From Symsagittifera roscoffensis (taxonomy: Eukaryota > Xenacoelomorpha > Acoela > Convolutidae), in assembly GCF_963678635.1 (NCBI RefSeq), contig NW_026971421.1, forward strand, positions 64,001-118,548: 54,548 nt of DNA, in the 5' to 3' direction. Below, piece after piece: positions 41,001-53,000 of this stretch (its first letter is position 1; the number at the start of each line of letters is the position of its first letter). The translations under genes were made by a program, and so were the position numbers. Under the pieces are notes generated by a model that was not told the DNA's origin, ran no database searches, and saw only the letters and a list, made by a program, of their open reading frames with translations.

Positions 41001-44000
41001 TAAATTTGTTGGCCGACATGACCAAAACAAGAAAATTTTTAATCTGATGAAGCCATTGTTTGAATTTTTCTCGGCAGAAAAACTTACTATGTGACTTGAA
41101 AATAACTTTATTGTTAGGCAAAGTTTAACATTTTGGTATTTTCGGCTACAATTTTTTTCTGCTGGAAGTTTTGATTGAATTGCCTTACCATGTTGGTTCA
41201 ATTGGATTGGCTAATATTAGCCAATCAGATTTGACTGTATAAATTTCGGCTCAAGATATTAAAATATTGATTTTGGGCCGTTTACCCGGCCGGTTGTTCA
41301 TCTATCTAATATCGAAAAGAAAAATGGCTCTTTTCTACTTTCCAATCTCCCCACTCGTAAGCCCACATAACAAATTTTTCCAAAAATTGTGTGAATTAAA
41401 AAAATGTTCAGACGGCAATTTACACCAAAGAAACGTTCAAATAGTTTGGTCACGCTGCCATGTTTTATTGCAGCTTAGAACCTAAAAATTCATTTCTATT
41501 AGGCTTTTGTAAACCGAATTTCTGAAAAAAACTGGAGACGAGCCAGAAGAAGAAGGAAGACAAGACATACGTGAAGAGTGCGATGAGCAAGTTCATAAGG
41601 AGGATGTTGCCTATGATCATGTAGATGGCTGTGAAGAAGAGGCTGGCTTCGGGTAGGAAGGGACAGGGCTGCAGACCACTCCCGTCATCATAGTGCTTCG
41701 TACAGTCTGAACAAACCAGATTAAGACCCTCTCTCTATCGGCAAGGCAAAGAATCATCATAAGAATTGCTCAGCTATTGACAGGAAAACACTTCAAATTT
41801 CCAGAGATGTTTTTCATCCACCCAAAATTAGGTAACATGATTCTGTAACAAACTCCATATAGAACATTTTTTTCCTTTTCACAGGAGTTTTGAGTAAATT
41901 TAAACGTTATTGTTCCGACTTTCGATACGAAAGTAACGGAATATTTGTGCTCGGGGTGGGTTTTTTTTTTCTTCAGACAAATTTCGACTTTTTAACTAGC
42001 CATTTTTGACGAAATTTTTTCTATCATTTAAAAGGTATTGTTGTCCTGAGCTTAAATTTGAAAAAATATTTCACATGTGGTCTTTTTTCGTAAAGTTATG
42101 AGGGTTTAAAGATTGCCATTTTGAGCAATTTGGGACAATTAACGCGCAATATAATTCGCGCTATTAACGCGTAAGCGGAGATTTAATCCGTCTTATAAAT
42201 CGTTCCAAATTGGTTGAACGAAGCTTATTTGCCATAATTGATTTGTTACAAGGAACGAAATCTATCTTCTTATACTTTATATGGCGTGTGGGGGATGATT
42301 TTCAGAAAAAATTTCAAGTTATAGAAAAAAAAACTTCATTTTAGTTTATTTCATTTAAGTTTTTTTTGTTATTACTGCTGCTCCATAAACCTTCAAAGAC
42401 AGTCGGAACATTCAGGGCTTCGCCCTGATACGAGCATTTTGATTCATTCAAGTTTGAAAAAATTACCTACGTTTTTTGTAACTGAAATTCCAATATTGGG
42501 CGGGGGCGGTTGGGGGGTGCGTATGGTCAATCCGAGTGACTAAATTGATTCACCAGCATGTTGTTTCAGAATTAATGCAAGCAATACATAAATGCGTCAC
42601 TTTTTTACGCTATCGGTAAATTTAAGGGCAGCCATGCTAAATTTAATCTTTCCCACAAAAACGATTTAAAAAATTTTAAGAAACCCAATATGAAACTTGA
42701 ATATCAAGCTAGTTGCCAAGACAAAAAAAGCCAAGACAACAAAAAATGTAAAATTAGCATCGGAAAATATTTACCAAGCGGTAACAACGATGAAATGAAA
42801 ATCCATTTCATTCCTAGAAAAGTGAAACCACGGAGTACAGTCAAGCAAGTTATGGTCGACCATTAAATCTTTTTCTGGACAAAATCCACCAGAGACATCT
42901 AATACACCAATTATTTTAAATGATGTTCCACCAAACTAAGATGCTAAATTGTGCGTCAAGCGCTTCAATGAACAATATACCCCCCATCCAGATAAACCTA
43001 AGAGAAAACTGAAACATGCGTAGAATAAGAAAACTCCCACTCAAAGCCACCAATTTCACGGCTGTAGAACTGAAAACTCCCATTAAAGAAAGTAAAAAGA
43101 GTAAATCCCTGGGTCCTAGATAAGATTGCAACAATTCACCTTCACTAACTTGGACTGGTTGGCATAACATACATCACCAACGTTGTAAACACATCACTAA
43201 ACAACGCAATAACCCCACGTAACTGGAAGTGCGGTCGAATTATCCCACTACAAGAACCGGCGAAGATCCTGAAAAATCTAAAGGATATAGGCCTATTGCA
43301 CTGCTGTCTCTCTTTGCCAAACTAGTAGAAAGACTACTCCGACCCGACCTCAACCAGCGCATTGAACTGCCTTATCAACAGCATGGCTTCTGCAAAGCAC
43401 GATCGACACTAAAAGCTTTAAATTTCATAACCGAGGGCCTTAACAAAAAAAACCCCTCTCATAGACCGCTACTTGTTGCTTTAGACCTAACCGCCGCATT
43501 TGATACGGTAAACCACCGAGTTCTTAAGGACAAATTTAGTAGCTCCCTCACTAACAACACAGAACGATGGCTGCTCTCATATTAACAAGAGCGCTTCACT
43601 TACGTCGAGTTTGGAAATCAGGCATCAAGCATGCGGAAAGTGAAATAAGGAGTCCCACACTAAGGTGTTCTTTCACCGGCTCTCTTTAAATTGTGTATGT
43701 GCTCCATGCCACAACCTAATGACAACACTGAAATAGTCACCTATGCAGATTACATTAACTTCTCACTTCTAGGCCCAATGCATCGGTACTACATATCCCC
43801 ATGAACGCATACAAGGAAAAACTGCAAAATTGGCTCATAGAAAGACACCTTAATCTATCTCTTGATGATAAATTATGGACACATTATATACCACATGGTC
43901 TGCCGAAGTGAATCTTGAAACGAAGGTTGATACAGGTGTTTATCGCCTAGAACATCAAAAAGTCCCAAAATCCAAGGTAACACATTTGACAACATGATTA

Positions 44001-47000
44001 AATTTGGAGCACATAGACAAAAAATTTATGTTCACGAGCACATTCAAGGAACAATATGCTGAAAAAATTAGCCAGTACTAAATCGGGCTGCACAAAGGAG
44101 GCTTTATCGATAACCTACAAGGTCATCAGTCGTAGTGTTATGAGCTACGCGGCACCTATATGGTCACCCATCTTCAGTGCTACTAACTGGAATAAACTAC
44201 AAGTTGAATAAAATGACGCGTTGAAAACTGTCACCGGATGTGTAAGAATGACAAATATAGACAGCCTGCACAATAAAACAGAGGTTCTCCCGGTGCCTAA
44301 GCAATATGCAATGCTATCAAAACAGTTCTTAGTTAGCAGCCACCATCCGAGTCGAGGGACTCTTGAAACAACAAAAGTAGTAGTTACGCTCCCCTGCTCC
44401 CAAATACAGCACAAATAAACCATACACATTACAAAAAGGGCCTCAAGCATCTTCACACAGAGGTTTAAAGACTATACCAAGAATCGTCCTAAGAAATTGC
44501 TCAATTCAATTTCACCAGAAATTGAGTTTAGTGAAAATGGCTCGACCGTGATGCCAGGTGCAAACTTGCTCAGCTCCGATCAGAATATTCTTCCTTGCAA
44601 TTACCGGAGTAGGTTAGACCTAAAATTTCTAACGCCGGTGGAATTTGTAGTCAAGGCCCTCGTGATGTTAGTCACATATCTAACTATCGAAACAGACCGA
44701 CAGATCTAGATGTCCTCAGTCTCAGGACCGACCATCTCAGGACCGACCATCTGAATTTCTTTGGCTCACATAGTACGGCGGAGTGGGAGAGCTTAAGTTC
44801 CTTCAAGAAACAATTAGCATACTGGAGTATGCTGACCTCACAACAACAAAACAAAACGAGGGACTTATTAAGACGAAGTCCGGTGTCAAAACGACGTTCA
44901 AATTTTCCACAAATGTAGTATGCCCTAAATATCCCGTCGGGGGCCAAAGACACTGGACTGTGGACGAAACGAAGCAACTCAAATAAACCTTAATCTCCTC
45001 CGAAGACCAAGAATCAACAAAAAAAAAACTCGCTGCCTATGAAGGAGACAAGGCCACAACAACAGCAACAACAACAACAACATGCAGAAACCCTTTAAGA
45101 CGAAAAAAAAATCGATGAGACTTAAGACTTATAAAAAATTTAGTCCCCCTCGAAATCAAAAAAAAACACACACACACCTAAAATTTCATTTGCTCGTCAT
45201 ATGAAATAATATTAGGCCACTAATCCGATATATTATAGGCCGAAATCTATTACATAGAAGGAAACAAAACGAAACAAAAAACAGAGAAGAAAAAAATATA
45301 TAAGATTTAAAAAGTTTTCAGGTCCATATCTCCCTCAAAGCACATACATGCACATAACTATTTCAAAAGCTGCAGTGAAAATTCCAAATAAGTGAGCATT
45401 TTAATGAAAACTTTTGTTTGCGAGTTGAGTTACAAAAAAACGAAAGTTCGTAATTACACACTAAGCTTAGTGCAATTGTAATAAGCCGAAACCTATCAAG
45501 CGGGGAAAAAAAAGGAAAAATAATAAAACAAAAAATTCGAAAAAAGAATTGTTGTCATGAAATTTAAAATTTCTATAAAGAACTTTAGCAATTCTTTCAA
45601 TCTAGAGGTGCGCATAGATTAAAAATTTTTATTGAAAAAACTCAAAAATACTACACTGAGCCAAAAAAAACAAGCCGAAATCATTTGGGCAGAATAAATT
45701 TTTCGAGCGATGAAAAACAAACAAGGAACAATTACAAGTCAAAGTTAGTGAAATTACAAAAGGCAGAAAAAAAACTAAAACCGGGAAAAGTAACTTAAAA
45801 CAGCAGAAAAATCAAAACCGAAGAAGCAACCACTTATAGCAAGGGCAAAAATACACTATTGGACAAAATTGAGCGTAAATTCAGGTTTTTACTCTTTGAA
45901 ATTCCTTTTATTTGTCTATTTTGGACAAAAATTTCTTAGATTTTCAGCAAAAAATTACAAAAACTGAGAGCAAATGATAAGAGCTACCCCCTATGCAACT
46001 ATCTATACAGAGGCGAAGTTGCAATTCGCATACACAAGCAAAAATATGACCGATAACGATACTGGGAAAAACTGAATGAGTAAAACTTTGAACCTAAAAA
46101 AATTTCTTAAGTTACGCAAGCCAATTACCACGCATTAGCAGTACCAGTCAATTTGAAAAAAGAAGAGATGTATCAATTACAGATGCCTCAATTTATATAG
46201 CGGACGCATTTTATCTAGTATACGAGAAGTACATTAAAAACATCCGACCCCGCCCAGGTTCGAACCCTCTATTTTGTTGCGAGTCTCCTCCCAACCTTTA
46301 CGCTACAGATGCATGATACCTTCAAATTAAGGTTCTAACTGCCTTGTAAGTTCTATGGAGCAAAAATAACATGAAAAAATTGAATGTTAAAGTAAAACGA
46401 TTTTTTTTGTTTGAGATTTCTGTGAAAATCATCCCCCACACGTCAGATAAACTACAAAGTGATAATGTTCGCTCCTAGTATCAAATCAATTATGGCAAAT
46501 AGGTTTCCTTCAACCCATTTGGAATGATTTCCAAGGCGGATTAAATCTCCGCTTACTCTTTCATAGCGCGAATTACATCGCGCATTAATTTTCCCAAATT
46601 GACCAAAAGGGCAATTTTTAAACCACCATAACTTTACGAAAAATGATTATGTGTGAAATATCATGTGTTTCCAAGTTAAGCTCAAGGCAACAATACCTAT
46701 TCAATGATGTAAAAAAAATTGTCAAAAACGGTTAGTTAAAAAGTCGAAACTCGGAAGAAAAAACCCACTCCAAGCACAAATATTCCGTTACTTTCGTTAC
46801 AAAAATCGGAACAATAATAGTCGTTGTTAATATCCTTAGCTTTGGCTGTACTTAATAGCGGGTATTAATCAAAATGAAGAGTTTGAAAATGAACATATTT
46901 CATCGCAATAATATTTGCGTCGCAAAAATATTTGCTACTTAGGTTGAAAAAAAAATAGTTCATACTATAACACAAGCTATAATTGAGTAATGAATGGTTA

Positions 47001-50000
47001 TTAGGACCTACCAGTGTAATCAGGGTCTGAAAAAGACAGATTTCCTCACCTGCCTTAAGTTTTCAATCAGCTTGAAAAAGTAATATACAGCAGATTTTAG
47101 TAAAGTTTTCACACTGGTTATTTCAAGTTTCCTTCTGAGAATATTTCACATCTTATGAACTAAAATTGTTCAAAACTCTTAGAAGAGAAAGAGTTCACAA
47201 ACAAGCAAAACTTGGCGCAGATGGGGAAATCTGGCATTGTCGAAACCGCATTACAGTGTTCGGTTTTTGAAACCAAAAATTGGTAATTTTAGGGGGCAGC
47301 TCTGATCATTTGCTCTTGGTCTAAATTAAAATTTTGTTGAGAATCGAAGTCAATTTTGTTCAAAATGGACCTCAAAAAAGGTAACTTAGAAATCAAAAAG
47401 CTGAATTTGCGCTTAATTTTGTCCTCTTTACTTGTAGAGCGATAGGAAAGTCTAATGTTTTTTTTTCATCAATGATTACGAAAACATTATGGGGCCACTT
47501 TTCAAACATTCTCCAGAAAACCCAAGCTCAGTTTTTAGTTTGTGACAACAAAACAAAAAAGTTTACTTAGTTTTAATCAACACAGATGCGAATCTGCGCT
47601 TCGCAAACACTTGCGAGAGCAGGACCAAAAAGCAGCTCTATCAAGTGAAATAAGAAAAGGTACAAATAAGGCTGGAATTAGCAAAAACTCGGCTACGTAT
47701 AGGATTCGAACCTGCGAACTACTGCAATCAAGAGACTTTGACTCTCACGTACTTTCCATTCAGCCACGCAAGCTTTACAACCGACAAACATTAGTCAGGA
47801 ATAAAGCAGCTACATGTGCTAATAAATTGCCCAAGCAATTCAGCAAAGTGGCACCAAATACAAATAGACACAAATATGCAAGTAAAAACTTGGAATATAA
47901 CAAACTGAAGGCATTCACACTAACTTTGCATGTAACAAACCGCAAAATATAAAGCTAGGTTATGTATAAATAAAGCATTTCAAAAAGTTGCGATATATTG
48001 CGAGTTAGAAAGTTTGTGAAATCGAGTTTTGATTATTGTTATGTTCGTTAAAACAAATAGCTTTTTTTTCGGTTTATTTGATGAATTCAAAATGCATCAG
48101 CTGTGTGAACTTATTGCTATTCGAATGTCAAAGCACGTGCTATCAAAAAGCTGTAAAGGTGCCCCAACAGTGGCACCATTATTTGCAACTTAGATTGAAA
48201 AAAAAGAAGGCTCGTACGGATACACTCGCTTCGCAAGTGTAAAGAATGTTGAAAATAACAAAGATGATAACAAAAAGGATTGAGTTGAGGTTTCTCTTAC
48301 AGTTTCCCATAAAGCAATTTGCATCGAAACTTAAATTGAAATCGTTCATGAAGCAATTTGCATCAAAGAAATCCTGTACAAATCATTTTGCATGTTCACG
48401 CCAACACATTTGATTCTAGTCTTTAGCATCAAAAGTCATTTTAAATAGGCTTTTGTAAAACTTTGGTTCAGAAAATACTGAGGGGACGGATGAGTGAATA
48501 GAATGTTAAAAAATACTTGTCAACTTCTCGTCATCTTGCAGATCCTCCAGGAACAGCTCCCCGTATGTCTGCCAGTAGCTCATGTCCACTATTTGCAGCA
48601 TGTTCACGAAGGACACTTCGCCATACCTCTTTGGCTCCGACACACTCTTCACTATCACCCCAAACGCCAGCATGAACAAAATCCAGATGAAGAAGAAACG
48701 CAACAACTCCGGGATCTACAAAACACACAGAGTTCAAATGAAGAGCAAACTCAAAACATAGCCAACAGACGGTTTGAAAAGTGTCAATGAACGCGAGGAG
48801 ACTGAAAAAACCTTTCGAGTTTTTAGAAAAATTATATAAGACCGTAAAGCTCTTTGAATTTCAAGCTTTTTTATGATTTAAAATTTTTGATAAATTAATG
48901 CAGATTGACAAAACTGGATCGATTGGTAAAACTGTTTATGCCACAGCCAATACTAAAAACTTAATGCGAATTTCGAAACTAGAAGATGTTCACGTTATTT
49001 TTGCGCCGTTTCCACAATCGCAATTGGAGAAAGTAACTTACATTCCTTTAAGCAAATGAAATTTAATTAAACTTAAAAAGTACATATTTTGATAGCAGAG
49101 CATTTAGAGACTTCTTCCTGAAAAAAAGGTAAAAATCAACAGAGCTTATATATGAATGTCTTTAACGTTTCAGAAAAAGCTCTAAATGGTGAGAGCTCGG
49201 TAACATGAAAACAAATTTAGCCGTGTGCTGTGCAATTAGCACAGAAAGTTCTGATAATAAAAGTAAAATAACCAGCAGACAGTTAGAAAAGAATCAAGGA
49301 TTGCAACAAACGAACAAAAATTGGCTTGAACTTCAACTTTCGAAGTTCAAAGTAAGAATATATGGCCTTACAGCTCTTCGAATTTTACTGTAACATATTA
49401 TCTCAAGTGACTGAACCCCCTCAGAACAAAAGATACTTAAGTTCTAGATTAAGTTATTACTAATCACCAGCATATTTATTTACAACTAAATAATACCTTC
49501 AAAATGTAAAAGGAATTTTATGCGTCGTTATTGGAAATATGTTGATCTTTACATCTTCAAAAAAAACACATAATCGCTCTCAGCTGCTCTCCGTCAAAGC
49601 AAATTACGGCAGAAAGTCCTAATTGCAATTGACCTGCAAGCTGCATTTGATACTCTTGAACACAGTATATTAAATCGATTTGGATTGAAAGGTTAAGTTC
49701 TGAATTGGATCGAAATTTATCTCAGAATTTTTAATCATGACGAAAGGAAAAAAGTTCCTGCCAGCAGCAAAAGGGGAACCTCAAGGATCGATTATCTATG
49801 ACTAAAATTCTTAAAAATTAGTTTTCAAATCTATGCAGACGACAAATTATTTTAATTGCTCGTGTTCTATTTGCAGTCTACAGAGCATTGGAGGCAGTTA
49901 GAAGAGCAGAGGTAACTGGTTCTCAAATGCAACCCTGAGAAGAACATCAACAAGACGAATCCGGCGGAGTTAATTGTTCTAGATTCAGATTCATCATCTT

Positions 50001-53000
50001 CATCAGATCAAATGTCAAACTCATCAACCGATGAATCACTGAGAATGGAAATAGCAAATTTCGGCGACCACTCCGATCTTGATAGTGAACTTTTCAACAC
50101 TGAACTCGAAAACTTTTTAAAAGACTATAAAACTTTATAACCACTTAGATATACTTTAATCTGATATTCTGGCTTACCAAATAACACACATTACTGAGTA
50201 AACCGGTGCTAACATTCAGATATTAACGGCCGTTCACTAAACTTAAGAACTTAACCCTGCGGATAAAATTTCATGTAGTAAAAAGAAGACATCTTCACGT
50301 GTTTTCCTAAATTCTTTAATTCGCCTTCACTCCAGTTTGTGTTTTACAAACCAAGACCAACTCCATTAAAATTATGTGCTATCTACGCATTTTATCTTGT
50401 AAACCGGTGCTAATTTTCCAGTTACCAAAATGTGTTTGCTAAATTCGACAACTTTATCCTTCGGATAAATTTCACCCTACAAAAGAAATTATCATCTGTT
50501 GCTCCCATAATTTCTTTAAATCATATCCTCTTCACTCGCGCATTATAAACCATGACCTCACTCATAAAACGTGGTCCTAAATTCAGCGTTGTGCCAAAAC
50601 TTGATGCCTTTATCTCATCTTAACATAACCCTTATCCATCGGAATCTGGATAACCTTTGTTGCTGTCATTTAACACTAGTGGAGCTTACTTAGTGTTAGT
50701 ACCTCATCTTAAGGCGCTTTAATTTTCTTTCCTCGTCCTTGAAGGGGGAGAAAGGAGTCAGTCATAGTTAGTTATTGTGCATTACTATATTGCAATTTAA
50801 ATTTTTTCCTGCTTAAGGGAATGTTGTGATTTTACATCAGGTTTTGCAATTATTGCTAAACATACTTATTTAATTAACTGGTCACTTAGTTATGACCTTC
50901 ATTAGCCATTCTCTCCGGCGGAGAGAATGATCTCTCATTGTTTTAATGTTTTAACTTACCGACTAATTCATCTTAAATCTTATTCTTTTTAATAGTTTTA
51001 ACTTAGAATTAGCTACAACAAAGTAACATTTTATCAGAGGTAGATTTTCGAATTGAGAAAATCCACTTAGGAACTTTTTCAAATATTGTGCTTTGTGACA
51101 ATATTCAGTGTCGCAACAGTGTCTGAGAAATCGCAGGCACTGACGGCAATGACTGATACTCGCAATGATGAAATAAATGCCAGGTACACTGCAGGCAAAT
51201 TTAAAAAAACGCCAAAACTTAGTTTTACACAGAGGCGAAGTTGCACTTCGCATTCACAAGCAAAAATATGACCGATAACGCTACTGATAAAAAACTGACT
51301 GAGTAAAACTTTGAGTCTACAAATTTTCTTACGTGACGCGAGCCAATTAAGAGTCTATGTATCTGCTAAGCGACGCAAGTCATTTATGACGCATTAGCAG
51401 TTCCAGTAGATTTTAAAAAAAGAAAATCAACCAAAATGCCTCAATTTATTCAGCGGACGCAATTTAGCTAGTATACGAAAAATTTCATTAAAACATCCGA
51501 CCCTACCCATATTCGGACCCCACTTCGCATTCACAAGCAAAAATATGACCGATAACGCTACTGATAAAAAACTGACTGAGTAAAACTTTGAGTCTACAAA
51601 TTTTCTTACGTGACGCGAGCCAATTAAGAGTCTATGTATCTGCTAAGCGACGCAAGTCATTTATGACGCATTAGCAGTTCCAGTAGATTTAAAAAAAAGA
51701 AAATCAACCAAAATGCCTGAATTTATTCAGCGGACGCATTTTAGCTAGTATACGAAAAATTTCATTAAAACATCCGACCCTACCCATATTCGGACCCTAT
51801 TATTTTGTTGCGGGTCCCCTTCCCTGCCTCTGCGCTACAGATCCATGATACCTTGACGCTAAAGTGCTATTTGTAGAAAAAAGTCAGTCTTAATATCCTT
51901 AGCATTGCCTGTACTTAATAGCTGGTTATGCATCAAATTGAATACTTTCAAAATGAACACATTTTGTCGCAACCATATCTGCATCGCAACAATATTTGCG
52001 ACTTAGGTTGCAAAAAAAGAGAGTTCATACTATAACACAAGCTTTGCTTGTGTAAAAAAGCCTTTTTTCGGCTCTTTGACCCACTTTTTTTCATTAACCC
52101 AATTGTTTTACACAACATTTTTGACCCAATTGATTTCTTCTCAGAGTTGTTCATACTAACTGAAGAAAAAAAACTGTGTAAGCTTTTATAGATTTTTGAT
52201 AGTGAACGGTTTGGTAACGAAGCGCGATGAAAAAAAAACTGGCAATAAATTGCTGGCACTGATGGCACAGACAGATCACGCCTCGCATTGATTTGGCACT
52301 GACCGCACTGATACCGTGGCCACCCTGATATTGCACCTGGCTACAAATTTCTCTGCAGAACAGAGAAAATCATAAAAGTTTTAAGTTGCATGAAAAGGGA
52401 AACTCAAACGAACCATGGTGAGGATGATGGTGACGAGGGGTCCGAGTTTCCTGTTGATAGTGAAGATGTTCAGCACCCTCATAAACCAGAAGAATACATC
52501 AAGAATGTAGAGCAGCCTGGCAACATTGCGGACTGTGTCATCGGGGATGAAGCGCATTCCGAATGCGACCCAGAACAAGGTCACTCCGAACACATCTATC
52601 CAGTTCCAGATACTGGTGAAGTACTCAGTTAGTTTCTTCGCCAGCTTCCCACTCTCAGTCAGCACCTGAATAAAAAAATTTAGAGGTTTCCCATTTAATT
52701 TCAGTACAAACGAAATGGGGCGAGATTATCCAACGACTTATACATCTTAAGAGTATCCGCTTCTAAGCGTCTCTTATGTTAAAAATCCGTTTCATTATGC
52801 TTACGCAACCGTTCTAATGCTTCTTATAGTTAAGTATCAGAGTAACACTGAACTAGATAGTTGTTAAACACAAATATAGCCAACTTACAGTTGGAAAAGA
52901 GTAATTAAGGCAAGGAAACTGAAAAAAAACTAACTTGTTTTTTCCAAAACCTTCAACTTTTCAATTTCTAAGAAAAAAATAGATGGCCTTAAAACTCTTT

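Noticed and set aside
47691-47774. Functional tRNA-Leu gene
   Set aside because: The acceptor stem does not pair beyond three positions, and one anticodon stem pair is missing. Kept only as a tRNA-like repeat core.
47542-47952. 136-residue ORF over the third composite repeat
   Set aside because: It spans a tRNA-like sequence on the other strand and repeat edges. No protein family resemblance.
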